This document shows, piece after piece, positions 7,123 to 16,059 of a stretch of 23,582 bases of DNA. The stretch is from positions 1-23,582 of the IMG/VR virus record IMGVR_UViG_3300035698_013561; one strand, 5' to 3'. The position numbers and the translations under genes are program-made. A model generated the notes under the pieces. It had not been told where the DNA came from, did no database searches, and worked only from the letters and a program-made list of their open reading frames with translations. Each line of letters begins with the position of its first letter. The first letter of the stretch is position 1. This DNA is from a virus.

Positions 7123-9558
7123 TTATTCTTTGCCAAAGTGGCCTTTATACATCTCATCAAAAATCGCAAATGCCTTCTGTTGATCTATTGGTGGTGCATC
7201 CTCAATACCTATAATATTCATAAGACCCTTGTCAACCTTTGCTTTACGCCCTTTACGTGTAAGCAATGACATAGCTTCTTTCCAAAAACCTGCAACTTTC
7301 TTAGCTTTCTGTGGTGCACCGTCTATCCCTTTCAATGTTACCATAATAGCCATCATTGCTGTAGCAAAAGACATACCCACATCTAACCAACTTTTATTTT
7401 TTAATGCTTTAGCTATTGATCCTGCTGACATCATTCCAAACATTGTCGTCAATGACTTCTGTGCCTTACCTAATTTCATTCCATGTAAAAGGTTGTATGT
7501 TTTATCAATAGCACTGTCCATTGCAGGAAAAAACATAGCCTCTTCTTCTATCTTTTTAAAGCTCTTTTTTCTACCACGCTTACTAAGCCCTACTCCATAC
7601 TTACGACGTAAATTAGAAAAATGCTGTCGTGAAACACCAACACTGTCTGCCGCTTGCTGCACGTCACCAACAGATAAAGCTAGCGCTTTAATTATATCTT
7701 CACGTGGAACAAACTTTGATTTAGGTCCAGGTTTATCATCATCAGTACCTTTAAGTAATCTTTCAATACTAGTATTAATATCTCTCTCTGATCTTCTTAA
7801 AGCATCTATTTTTGCAGCTACCTTTTCTTTATCTTCTTTAGATTTTGCAGCCTTTTGCTGAGAGAGCACTTCAATAGACCTCTGTACATTTAATCTATTA
7901 AGTATATCTTGATCAACTTGCCTCAATGCCAATTTTGCTGGTGAAGCACTTTTTCCGACTTTATTCCGTTGCGCCTTAATCTTATCCATTTGTTTTTCTA
8001 TATCTTTCTCTATTCTTTCAAGCCTACCTTCATTTAATATATCCTCAAACACATTAGTCTCTATAAGTATATTAAGTACCTCACTATTAAGATACCCTTC
8101 ATGGAAACCTCTACCTATATCTGAAGGAGCCATTACTTTGTTTACAGCAAAATCTAATGCCTTATTTGCAAACCCAGTCTTTGTACTCTTTCCAGGAATT
8201 ACTGGAATCTTGTTTCCTAAATATTTTTGTAACAATCCAGACTCTTTTCCGAATGCAAAGGCTGAAGCAATAACTCCAAATAAAACTTTACTATTAAAAA
8301 TCTTTTTCAATGCAGATGGTTGTGCGTTAGCTTTCTTTAATATAATCTTAGATAACCAAAGAACTACATCTTGTTCATGCTGCATACCTATATTATTTTT
8401 CACTATACCTTCAGCAAAACTTTCAACTGTATTTGTAAATACACTACTATCTACACTATTAGCCTTAGATAAAAATTTATCCACGTTTTTGCGCTTTGCA
8501 TTTATAGCAACCAAATATCGTAAAACATACTCAGGAACGTCATTCTTAGACACATAAATTCTTTTTAAAAATTCTACTAAGTCTGTCTTAGATACAATAT
8601 CTTTATCCAAAATACCATTCACAATTTGCTGTCCTAATTGTACTTCATATGTACGTAATGTATTTAATTCATACAACTGCATGCTATCATAAGATATTCC
8701 ACTATTGTCCTCTTTTAAACTATCAATAACATAATTTATGTCTGAAGTTTTAAGAACCAAGTTTTTTTCAAGATCAGGACCCTTAGCAATATAATGTGAA
8801 TTATCCATTTTAATAACTATATAAGCTACATCATTCTTACTACCATAAGTTACCATATCACCTGTCTTATAAGACTCTGTAAGATTATACATAAAACGAC
8901 GTATATCTGTTTCCACAAAAGGTGCTTCAACATTTTCTTTAAAACTTATTAACTCACTTAGTAATTCAAGATTATCAGCAGATAATTCTAATGATTGCAC
9001 TTCATATATTATATCTTCTATAATATTTTGAAGCATATCAAATTTCTTCTTTTTCTTTCCTTTAACATCAGAAGTTACCTCAATACTTTGAGTAGTAGTA
9101 TCTTCATTATAAAAAGTAATATCTAATTCAGGCAAAATAGGATCAAGTGTAACTCCAGCACTTTCTAAATACTTGCAAAAAGTATCAGTAAGTCGTTGCT
9201 CCATAAATGCATTAATATAATCAAGCTTCTCTTCTATACTCCCTGAAAAATTAACATCAGAAAATTGTGACATAAAACCATTTACATTTATCAACTTATT
9301 TTCCACAATAAATTTTATATCTAAAATATTATACTTATTTGATTCTATAATTTCACTCTCTTGGATAATTCTAACTTCAAAACGCTTAATAGGTCTTTTC
9401 TCACTACCTGCTTTTCTTAAATATTTATCTAAACCTCTTGTTCGCTTATCTGTATTTGCAACGCCCTGTGCTGCCCGCCTCAATTTTGCAACTGTTGATG
9501 GTCTAGACATAATCCTAGATTTCTTTAAATTAATGCGATTTGTTGCTGATCTTTCCAT
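7123..9558 (-). CDS. Large basic helix-turn-helix protein of the head gene cluster
   Basis: This 811-residue protein is not recognised as a whole. ATG at 9558 was chosen because the preceding 52-residue gene stops four bases before it; a GTG 12 bases earlier (9570) is also in frame but would overlap that gene. The N-terminus is basic (MSRPSTVAKLRRAAQ). The middle is helical and charged, with KKKKK near 170 and coiled-coil-like segments around 520-600. Residues about 619-657 form a Fis-type helix-turn-helix (DVQQAADSVGVSRQHFSNLR), followed by a basic patch (SKRGRKKSFKK). About 723-745 is hydrophobic (SWLDVGMSFATAMMAIMVTL) and may touch a membrane. It lies between minor head genes and the protease. 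A DNA-binding internal virion or core protein is possible; this is inference. Confidence 0.8.
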   Translation of the reverse strand: MERSATNRINLKKSRIMSRPSTVAKLRRAAQGVANTDKRTRGLDKYLRKAGSEKRPIKRFEVRIIQESEIIESNKYNILDIKFIVENKLINVNGFMSQFSDVNFSGSIEEKLDYINAFMEQRLTDTFCKYLESAGVTLDPILPELDITFYNEDTTTQSIEVTSDVKGKKKKKFDMLQNIIEDIIYEVQSLELSADNLELLSELISFKENVEAPFVETDIRRFMYNLTESYKTGDMVTYGSKNDVAYIVIKMDNSHYIAKGPDLEKNLVLKTSDINYVIDSLKEDNSGISYDSMQLYELNTLRTYEVQLGQQIVNGILDKDIVSKTDLVEFLKRIYVSKNDVPEYVLRYLVAINAKRKNVDKFLSKANSVDSSVFTNTVESFAEGIVKNNIGMQHEQDVVLWLSKIILKKANAQPSALKKIFNSKVLFGVIASAFAFGKESGLLQKYLGNKIPVIPGKSTKTGFANKALDFAVNKVMAPSDIGRGFHEGYLNSEVLNILIETNVFEDILNEGRLERIEKDIEKQMDKIKAQRNKVGKSASPAKLALRQVDQDILNRLNVQRSIEVLSQQKAAKSKEDKEKVAAKIDALRRSERDINTSIERLLKGTDDDKPGPKSKFVPREDIIKALALSVGDVQQAADSVGVSRQHFSNLRRKYGVGLSKRGRKKSFKKIEEEAMFFPAMDSAIDKTYNLLHGMKLGKAQKSLTTMFGMMSAGSIAKALKNKSWLDVGMSFATAMMAIMVTLKGIDGAPQKAKKVAGFWKEAMSLLTRKGRKAKVDKGLMNIIGIEDAPPIDQQKAFAIFDEMYKGHFGKE

Positions 9559-9562
9559 ATAA

Positions 9563-9721
9563 TTATCCACAGACTAAATTATCTGTAGTTCCCCCCTCTT
9601 GAATATTCTTATTATAATGATTTTCTATGTCAGAGATAGTCACTAATTTTACTTCCATGGTTTTCTTTATATCTTCTACTTCTTCTGTGGTTAAATTTTT
9701 AAATTCCTTTGAATATAACAT
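9563..9721 (-). CDS. 52-residue hypothetical protein
   Basis: The frame MLYSKEFKNLTTEEVEDIKK... ends at TAA 9565-9563. Its ATG overlaps the TAA of the preceding gene (TAATG), and AAGGAG lies 11 bases upstream; the stop is four bases before the next ATG. The protein is acidic and helical in the first half, and the second half includes DIENHYNKNIQEGG. No family is recognised. Its snug fit between two genes on both sides is the main support. Confidence 0.6.
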   Translation of the reverse strand: MLYSKEFKNLTTEEVEDIKKTMEVKLVTISDIENHYNKNIQEGGTTDNLVCG

Positions 9722-10404
9722 TATAATGCAAACTCCTTTGTCTTAGATGTAGGAAAATACTTATCATCAGCAATTCCTAAATCAAATGCAGCTATTTCTC
9801 TTGTATTAAACAATAGAGAAACAATATTTATCATTTTTAATTCATCTATATCTGGGTGTTCTTTATAAACAGTTGCTAGTAAATCTTGTACCTTATGAAA
9901 TGACTGATTTACACCGTCAGAAGTACTAACAATATCAGTAATAGTTTTTTTATCTATACCAAGCTGTGTTTTCATTGCGGCTCTTAAAAGATTTAAATTT
10001 GTTCTAGTCTTTGGTGCTGACGTCTTAAAGTTTAATGATGTATCCATATTCCTTAAAAATTCTTTATGCATATGGGAAATTTCTTCCTTAGAATAATCCT
10101 CAAGCTTCTTATCTCCCTTGGTTAGAATATCAATAGCAACCTTCTCAGCCTTACCTTTATTTTCAGCTGCATTTATTCCTACTATAATTAAAAATAAAAT
10201 ACCTGCCGCTGTTGGACCATAATTACTTAATAACGATTTAAAATTAGTGGCTAACTTCTTTGTACCCTTCTTAATCCTATCAAGTACCTTTGATTCATTC
10301 AAAAATGACTCCATAATTAAACTACTAGTATCTATCATACTTTCAGTAATAAAATCATCTTTAGTAATTACGCCTGCTAAATATTTACTATATGCATTTC
10401 CCAC
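9721..10404 (-). CDS. Hypothetical protein with one membrane segment
   Basis: This 227-residue protein is not recognised. It starts at GTG (10404) with AGGAGG seven bases upstream. Residues 1-50 are polar and end in a basic stretch (RIKKGTKKLATNFK). Residues about 63-80 (GPTAAGILFLIIVGINAA) form a single membrane-spanning or membrane-inserting helix. The rest is soluble and helical, with no obvious catalytic motif. It sits beside minor head genes, so it could be an internal virion protein or a membrane-interacting component; this is only inferred from the neighbours. Confidence 0.75.
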   Translation of the reverse strand: MGNAYSKYLAGVITKDDFITESMIDTSSLIMESFLNESKVLDRIKKGTKKLATNFKSLLSNYGPTAAGILFLIIVGINAAENKGKAEKVAIDILTKGDKKLEDYSKEEISHMHKEFLRNMDTSLNFKTSAPKTRTNLNLLRAAMKTQLGIDKKTITDIVSTSDGVNQSFHKVQDLLATVYKEHPDIDELKMINIVSLLFNTREIAAFDLGIADDKYFPTSKTKEFAL

Positions 10405-10415
10405 TTTTATGCCTC

Positions 10416-10643
10416 CTACGCTAATATATCTATATTGTGCTCATCAAAAACATAATAAACACTATTACTTTTTTCGTCTCTTAAAATATCTGTACTGCCA
10501 CGCTTAAACTTAGGTTTATATTCGTGTGTCTTCCGTTTATCCATCAACATAGTATTGCATAAACTTGGTACCTCTAAAGGAATACTTTTAGAAATATACC
10601 TGAATGGCTCTGGCATATCATTAGTAAATCCAATTTGTATCAT
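10416..10643 (-). CDS. 75-residue hypothetical protein
   Basis: No family is recognised. The ATG overlaps the stop of the minor head gene (ATGA), which supports coupled translation. The sequence is mixed polar with a basic centre (DKRKTHEYKPKFKRG) and a beta-like end (SNSVYYVFDEHNIDI). It may be a small virion or assembly factor by position only. Confidence 0.65.
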   Translation of the reverse strand: MIQIGFTNDMPEPFRYISKSIPLEVPSLCNTMLMDKRKTHEYKPKFKRGSTDILRDEKSNSVYYVFDEHNIDILA

Positions 10644-11401
10644 TTAGGTAACAACCCTTTCTTCTTCAACTTAGCAACAACTTTCTTTGCATTACCAAGC
10701 CTCATACTTATCTTTGTCAATTCTGACTTATCTGCCTCAAATTTATATATTAAATTACATCTACAATTATGATAGCAAGCTGTATTCCCAGAACGTGGCA
10801 CAAAAGGTAGAGTAGCTGCTGAAAATGGATTCATTTTATTTAATTCTAAACATGTATCACAATTTTTCCCATCAGGCTTTGTACCCTCTAATCTCCAATA
10901 AATTATTATATTTTGATTGGGCATTCCCTGTTGTCGCCCAGAAGCATAAGATGACTGCATCGCTGGTATAAACCTTTGCACTCTTATAATTGGATCTACT
11001 CCCCTATTATTTATAGTATCCTGAATTAGATTATTAACATACTTTAATTCATTATTTATAGAATCTCGTACCCAACGTTTTTCTCTAGAATCAAGATCTT
11101 CTATTCCTGCTGCTTTAAGTCCTAATTCAAAAGATTCTTTATGTGCATCTTTTATAATACCTCGAATTAATGTTGCAAATTTATCATTATCTATTTTTTT
11201 ACTTTTAAATTCTAAAACAACTTTTAGTAGTTCTTTTTTTACAATAGTTATATAGTTTCTAAATGAAACATTAGTTTGTGCATTAGAAGCCGCAATTTTT
11301 GCTGAGTAATACTTACCTAACTTTTTCATTACAGCATCGGACTCTATGTTTGCGGGTCTATGAAATGATGGTCTTTGCCTTAATTGAATATTACCAACCA
11401 T
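10640..11401 (-). CDS. SPP1 gp7 / Mu F-like minor head protein
   Basis: This 253-residue protein resembles phage head morphogenesis proteins of the SPP1 gp7 / Mu gpF superfamily, which bind the portal and enter the prohead. The hallmark C-terminal block is present: YWRLEGTKPDGKNCDTC (168-184), NPF, LPFVPRSGN (198-206) and CYHNCRC (209-215). Cys181, Cys184, Cys209, Cys213 and Cys215 could hold a metal or form the usual fold core. The N-terminal two thirds is helical and basic. It overlaps the small genes on both sides (TAATG and ATGA). Such minor head proteins are common in siphovirus-type heads but unusual beside a T4-type portal. Confidence 0.7.
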   Translation of the reverse strand: MVGNIQLRQRPSFHRPANIESDAVMKKLGKYYSAKIAASNAQTNVSFRNYITIVKKELLKVVLEFKSKKIDNDKFATLIRGIIKDAHKESFELGLKAAGIEDLDSREKRWVRDSINNELKYVNNLIQDTINNRGVDPIIRVQRFIPAMQSSYASGRQQGMPNQNIIIYWRLEGTKPDGKNCDTCLELNKMNPFSAATLPFVPRSGNTACYHNCRCNLIYKFEADKSELTKISMRLGNAKKVVAKLKKKGLLPK

Positions 11402-11733
11402 TATTTAAATTTATCTTTTGAGAACCCTGACAAGTATCTATCATACGTTTTCTTATCGAATTTAAAACCATCATCTTTAATATCATTATCATGTGTTTGT
11501 GGTAATTCTTTCACTTTAAGAATTCTGTTATCTTTCTTCTTATGTAAAGTACTTAGTTCTGACGCTAGTTTACCTGGCTTATACTTTTCCTTATTACCTT
11601 TAGAAACTATTGTCCATAGTTCTGGTCGTATAGTATATACATAATCTGTCTTACCATTAAACCTTATTACAACGTCTACAGAGTTGTACTTCTTACTGTT
11701 GTCTACAAATGTAACAAATTCTGGTGTTGACAT
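11401..11733 (-). CDS. 110-residue hypothetical protein
   Basis: The family is not recognised. The N-terminal half looks like a small beta domain (FVTFVDNSKKYNSVDVVIRF, then YVYTIRPELWTIV). The C-terminal half is Lys/Asp-rich and probably extended (DDGFKFDKKTYDRYLSGF). AGAGGAG precedes the ATG, and its stop overlaps the minor head gene start. An assembly or connector accessory role is possible from position alone. Confidence 0.7.
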   Translation of the reverse strand: MSTPEFVTFVDNSKKYNSVDVVIRFNGKTDYVYTIRPELWTIVSKGNKEKYKPGKLASELSTLHKKKDNRILKVKELPQTHDNDIKDDGFKFDKKTYDRYLSGFSKDKFK

Positions 11734-11793
11734 TATTATATACTCCTCTTCTTAAAAAGGTACCAAATTAATAATACCCTCTTATTAATACTC

Positions 11794-13263
11794 TTAAGCT
11801 GCGTTTCCTACACTGATAAGAATGTTACCAGTTAAATCATTACATTTTGTCAAAGCTAAAGTGTCTGTAGTATCTGCTGTCGGTAAGGAAACTGTTACTA
11901 CGACAACTGTAAACTTATAACCGTTCTCATCTTCGATAACAAAAGTACCACCTGCTGAGATGTCTACATAAACTCCAGTTCCTACTTTCAATTGACTTCC
12001 AGTTGCTGTTACTGCTAAATCTACATCTGAAGTATCTGTAGCTGGTAAAGAAGCATAAGTTACTGTTGCACTAAATACTACAGTATCTGAAGCTGTGAGT
12101 GCAAAAACACCATCTTCTGTGGTTGCTACTGCTGCACCACCACCAATTGCCAAAGTTGCTACTGTAAGCGCAACTGCAGCATCTGTTGCATCTGATAAGT
12201 CTAGACTAGAATACACAACCGTTACACTAACTGTTGTTGTAGTAGCTAGATCTATTAAAACGTAGTCACCATCTGCTGAGATAGCTACCGCTGTTCCACC
12301 TCCATATGCTAATGTTGCTACTGTAAGTGCTACAGCTGTATCTGTTTTGTCTCCTGCTGGAAGTGACGCTGATGTTACTGTTACATATACACTAGTTGTT
12401 CCTGCAAGGTCTACTAGTATGTAATCACCATTACTACTAACATCTACTCCAGTTCCACCACCAAATGATAATAGTGTACCAGATAGTGTGTATACTAAAT
12501 CTTCTGTTGCATCTATACCTTTTACATCCGTTATTACAACGCCAGTTACATTGGTTAATGATCCTGCTGTATAAACTGTAAAGACTAAGTCGTCTATTGA
12601 ATCAATACCTGTAACGTCAGTAATTGTTACACCAGTTACATTTGATAGTGCTGCTGACGTGTATGCTGTATACGCTAATGTGTAATCACCTGTTGCTATA
12701 GAAGGATCTGCATTTACACTTAATACAACTCCTGTTGTGTTAGTTGGTTGTTCAATAGACTCTGTTGTATTATACGTTAATGTATAATCTCCTAATGCTG
12801 CTGCCATAGCAGAAGATAAAGTTACTCCCGTTATATTAGTAATACCTGTTCCTGTACCTGCTGTTGAGCTTTCAGTCGTTCCAAAAACTACTCCTCTATT
12901 TAACTTACCTACAACAGAACTAATTGTTGTCTCTAGAATATTTGCTGCAACTTCCCATTCAGCTGCTACTGCAAAAGTTCCAAATGCTTTTTTTGCAACT
13001 AATTCGTATACGTTCTTGATATCATTGAATTGTATATCAACGCCAACTGTTGCATCTGTGTTATCTACTAACTCAGGACCACTTGGTTTTACTCTTAATG
13101 TAATATCTAAAGCTGTCGCTGTGCTTAGCGTTGATGTTAATAACTCTTCTATGATATTTCTTGCACTCGCGTATTTAAAAAATACATCCTTTACTGGACT
13201 GAACTCTTTAGGAAGAGCCCCACTTACACTTAAATTTGGTAATACTTTAACCATTTTTTCCAC
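11794..13263 (-). CDS. Virion structural protein with two kinds of tandem beta repeat
   Basis: This 489-residue protein has an N-terminal domain (1-135) that I do not recognise, followed only by repeats. Four short units of about 26-30 residues start near 142, 174, 206 and 236 and share NxTGVxI...DYTLTYT. Four longer units of about 50 residues start near 264, 319, 371 and 425 and share GGGTAV...DGDYVLIDL and VTVxxxSLPaxDxTD. The composition is rich in Thr, Val, Ala and Gly with almost no Cys or Lys in the repeats, as in surface beta-sandwich stalks or Ig-like decorations. AAAGGTGG precedes the ATG. It follows the portal, so a head, neck or fibre component is likely. The N-terminal region may be the part anchored in the virion. 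Confidence 0.8.
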   Translation of the reverse strand: MEKMVKVLPNLSVSGALPKEFSPVKDVFFKYASARNIIEELLTSTLSTATALDITLRVKPSGPELVDNTDATVGVDIQFNDIKNVYELVAKKAFGTFAVAAEWEVAANILETTISSVVGKLNRGVVFGTTESSTAGTGTGITNITGVTLSSAMAAALGDYTLTYNTTESIEQPTNTTGVVLSVNADPSIATGDYTLAYTAYTSAALSNVTGVTITDVTGIDSIDDLVFTVYTAGSLTNVTGVVITDVKGIDATEDLVYTLSGTLLSFGGGTGVDVSSNGDYILVDLAGTTSVYVTVTSASLPAGDKTDTAVALTVATLAYGGGTAVAISADGDYVLIDLATTTTVSVTVVYSSLDLSDATDAAVALTVATLAIGGGAAVATTEDGVFALTASDTVVFSATVTYASLPATDTSDVDLAVTATGSQLKVGTGVYVDISAGGTFVIEDENGYKFTVVVVTVSLPTADTTDTLALTKCNDLTGNILISVGNAA

Positions 13264-13312
13264 CTTTCTATTGTGTGTTTTTACTTACACACTGTTATCT
13301 TTTAGCCTTTTA

Positions 13313-14941
13313 TTATAATAATGTTCCTTTAAGCTCTACTTTTTCCTTTACCAATGCTGTCATACACTTAACAGCTTCTTGTAATCTAGAATTACCTACT
13401 AATGATGCCTCAAACTTTTCTTTCACACTTTTACAATAAGATTCACCTAAAGTAGGATCCTCATCTTGCTCATCTGAAGACTCACTTCCATTAGTAAACT
13501 CAGACACTAACTTCTCTGCATTAGCTGTTGCTAAAGCTGAGACTGCCTCAGTATCTATCTTTTGTGCATCTAATAGATTTAATATTTTATCTGCCTCAGC
13601 TGGTGGCACTTTAAATATCTCTATAAGAATAGTTTTTTGAGAATAATAATCTTGCAATGCTGAAGCTACTGATGCCCTAATCTCTAATGCTTCTAATCTT
13701 TGCTGCTCTTCTAAGGCACTAACTGAAGCAAATACAATATTAAAATCTGATGGTGCCTGCTTTAAAATATATGTTAAATGAACTTCAGCAATCTGTGTTA
13801 AATAACCTTTAAAAACATTTTGTATTCTTTTTATCTTTCGTGCCCAACGAATATCTGAATTTGCAAGATTCTTTTTTGTCTCTCCACCTTCCATATAACT
13901 TAAATAGTCAGATGGAATTTTTAAGGACTCAATTGATTTCTTTTTAAAATATTCTATATCATCTATATGCCTCTGTGGGTCTGTTTGAGGTAATACGTCA
14001 ACCGCAATCTTTCGACCTCCTACTTCTGGAAAGAAATAGTCTTGAGTGTCGCCAATTGCATTAACTACAGATTTAAACTCACCACGAGCAGTATCCAATA
14101 ACTTTTTACGCCTAAACATACTAGCTACACCCTCTACAGTCTGCTTTTGTCTATCTTCTGATATACCATCCACGGGTACAGAAAATACATACTTATCTGA
14201 ACCCTTAGTTAATCTCTGCATTAATAATGCTGTTTCAGCAGCTTCTAACATCTTTAATGCCCGTGTAGCATCTGCTAAAACGGATTTCCCATACATCTGA
14301 TACCTATTAGTTGAAGGTATTTTTAAATGTCCCACTTGCCATGTTTTAAATTCTATATCTTCTGCAGCTATCTGTGTACCAAAAAATAAAGAAGGCTTTT
14401 GAATATACCTTAAGGGTTTCATCCTTTCATCTGGTAATATATATATTGATTCGGGTGGAAGTGCCTGTGTAGATACTACTCCTACAACTTTATCTAAAAC
14501 TACCTCTTCAAAGACATCCCCATATTTACAGTAATCTCTAATTATTGCCCACATTTTATCAATAGAATCTAACTTAAGGATATCATATAATAAATTTTCT
14601 GTTAGCTTAACAACACGAGCATCATCACTTTCTACCCAAAAAGGCTTTCCACGAAAGTAATCCAACTGTGTAGCGTCATCCGCATATAAATCAAGTGCAG
14701 CAGAGCACATAGCATAATTATCATCTAAGTGATCATAATACTTGTAATTCATAACTCGCTGTGCATTATCATAACCAAATGTTGCCTGTAAATCTGCTAG
14801 TCTATCACTGGTTACAACTACTCCTGTTGCAGATGTCTCTATAGGTACAAAAGCCTTTGTAAATAACGTTCCAGTTATTTTATTGACCAATTCTAAATTT
14901 GCGCGTCCTCTTGATAATTGTTTTGAAAATTGACTAATCAA
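13313..14941 (-). CDS. T4 gp20-like portal vertex protein
   Basis: This 542-residue protein builds the ring through which DNA enters and leaves the head. The length is close to T4 gp20 (524). Recognisable stretches include YKYYDHLDDNYAMCSALDLY-like sequence near 68-86, ALDLYADDATQ, IIRDYCKYGDVFEE (about 138-151), the PDERMKPLRYIQ region, and DVLPQTDPQRHIDDIEYFKKK with SLKIPSDYLSYMEGGE (about 316-355), typical of gp20-family portals. The C-terminal 60 residues are acidic and variable. The start is TTG (14941-14939) with AAAGGGG nine bases upstream. The small-gene and intergenic stretch before it may hold a promoter. Confidence 0.93.
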   Translation of the reverse strand: MISQFSKQLSRGRANLELVNKITGTLFTKAFVPIETSATGVVVTSDRLADLQATFGYDNAQRVMNYKYYDHLDDNYAMCSAALDLYADDATQLDYFRGKPFWVESDDARVVKLTENLLYDILKLDSIDKMWAIIRDYCKYGDVFEEVVLDKVVGVVSTQALPPESIYILPDERMKPLRYIQKPSLFFGTQIAAEDIEFKTWQVGHLKIPSTNRYQMYGKSVLADATRALKMLEAAETALLMQRLTKGSDKYVFSVPVDGISEDRQKQTVEGVASMFRRKKLLDTARGEFKSVVNAIGDTQDYFFPEVGGRKIAVDVLPQTDPQRHIDDIEYFKKKSIESLKIPSDYLSYMEGGETKKNLANSDIRWARKIKRIQNVFKGYLTQIAEVHLTYILKQAPSDFNIVFASVSALEEQQRLEALEIRASVASALQDYYSQKTILIEIFKVPPAEADKILNLLDAQKIDTEAVSALATANAEKLVSEFTNGSESSDEQDEDPTLGESYCKSVKEKFEASLVGNSRLQEAVKCMTALVKEKVELKGTLL

Positions 14942-15125
14942 AGAGTGTATCCCCTTTCATAAAAAAACTATTACTTGTTCTATAATATAGTGTCTAAAAA
15001 GAGGTAGAAAATAAATATACCTAAGAACTTGCAGCCACTTATCTTCATAAATACTACAGCCACTACTATATCTCTATAAACCTAAACCTTTTTGTTACCA
15101 CAGGTACTGAACGCTCTGAAGACAT
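14942..15125 (-). other. Gap before the portal gene
   Basis: I see no convincing gene in this 184-base gap. It holds two direct copies of CAGCCACT (15032-15039 and 15057-15064, plus-strand reading) and an AT-rich TATATTATAG stretch on the minus strand near 14990 that could be a promoter -10 region. A 22-residue frame with a hydrophobic core is open at 15048-14980 but has no good ribosome site. Confidence 0.5.
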
Positions 15126-15287
15126 TTATGTAATAACTGCATAATTCCAATCTTGTGTAGTAAATATTGCAGACAACACACCACTACTCTTTTTATCTTC
15201 ATGAGTGTGCAATATATTAAAAGCTTTCACAGTAGTACCAATCAAAGCCTGTGTAACAACGTGTGACTCCTCACTACTATAAATCAT
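15126..15287 (-). CDS. 53-residue hypothetical protein
   Basis: The frame MIYSSEESHVVTQALIGTTV... ends at TAA 15128-15126. Its ATG overlaps the TGA of the upstream gene (ATGA), which supports coupled translation; there is no strong ribosome site of its own. The sequence looks like a small mixed fold (VKAFNILHTHEDKKSSGVLS, then QDWNYAVIT). No family is recognised. Confidence 0.55.
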   Translation of the reverse strand: MIYSSEESHVVTQALIGTTVKAFNILHTHEDKKSSGVLSAIFTTQDWNYAVIT

Positions 15288-15613
15288 TGTTCTTTTAACT
15301 CATACAAAAGCGCAAAAGGACTCCTCATTACTAATTGTTTAGCTCGAGTCCTATTACGAGAACTAATAATATGCCTATTAAGTAAGCTAGTAAACTCAGA
15401 CTCTTTTTGTTTATCCTTTTTTAAATCTATTTGATTATGCTTAATGGCCAATCGAAATTCTTTTAATGTACCTTTACCTAATTCTATACGACGCATTCTA
15501 TGTAACCTCTTAGTATCTACAGCTTTAATTGCCTTCTTTATTTTTCTAGCCTTATTTTCTGCTTTACGCCCAGCTGGATAAGCACACCTATTCTCTTGTT
15601 TTCTAGATCCCAT
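15284..15613 (-). CDS. Small very basic protein
   Basis: This 109-residue protein is dominated by Lys and Arg and is probably all helical (KARKIKKAIKAVDTKRLHRM, SSRNRTRAKQLVMRSP). GGGAGG lies nine bases before the ATG. The charge suggests binding to nucleic acid or to an acidic partner, but no domain is recognised. It sits between the co-chaperonin group and the portal, so either a DNA-associated head role or a regulatory role would fit. Confidence 0.7.
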   Translation of the reverse strand: MGSRKQENRCAYPAGRKAENKARKIKKAIKAVDTKRLHRMRRIELGKGTLKEFRLAIKHNQIDLKKDKQKESEFTSLLNRHIISSRNRTRAKQLVMRSPFALLYELKEQ

Positions 15614-15630
15614 TATACTCTACCTCCCAC

Positions 15631-16059
15631 TTAATTTATCCACTTGCTCTCAAAAATTGTAATACAAAGGCCCTTATCCTTCGAAGCCGACAAGCTACTC
15701 GCCGTCACCTTCATCTTATGAATATAGGCAAGTGTTATTAAAGCGTCCTCTACCCCTTGTCTATCTTCCAGCTGATGATCAATAATAAGCATTAATTTCT
15801 TTGCTTTTACCTTTTTATTAAATTTCCACCATGGCATATTACGTGTAACTACATAATTTGTTACCCCACGCACCTGCGAAATTGCCTCTTTACTCTCTGT
15901 CAACTTGGTTGTAACAACTAAATTATCCTTATCTTTATCAATAGTAGAAGTAAATCTATGCGTAACTAAATCTGTATAAGTCTTAATCAATGTTTTTGTA
16001 TCATGTGCAATTGAAATCACATAACACACTAATGTTAATTCATATCTAGTCTTCTTCAT
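15631..16059 (-). CDS. 142-residue hypothetical protein
   Basis: The family is not recognised. ATG at 16059 (MKKTRYELT) was preferred because GGGA lies six bases upstream. An earlier in-frame ATG at 16077 would lengthen it by six residues and deepen the overlap with the co-chaperonin gene. The sequence looks like an alpha/beta fold: ELTLVCYVISIA at the start, KLMLIIDHQLEDRQGVEDAL in the middle and GLCITIFESKWIN at the end. No catalytic motif is evident. Confidence 0.7.
   Translation of the reverse strand: MKKTRYELTLVCYVISIAHDTKTLIKTYTDLVTHRFTSTIDKDKDNLVVTTKLTESKEAISQVRGVTNYVVTRNMPWWKFNKKVKAKKLMLIIDHQLEDRQGVEDALITLAYIHKMKVTASSLSASKDKGLCITIFESKWIN

Noticed and set aside
7229-7861. 210-codon plus-strand frame
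   Set aside because: It is fully antisense to the large helix-turn-helix protein, which has a better start, context and composition.
14980-15048. 22-residue minus-strand frame MKISGCKFLGIFIFYLFL
   Set aside because: It resembles a tiny membrane peptide or lipoprotein, but it has no ribosome site and is too short to support.
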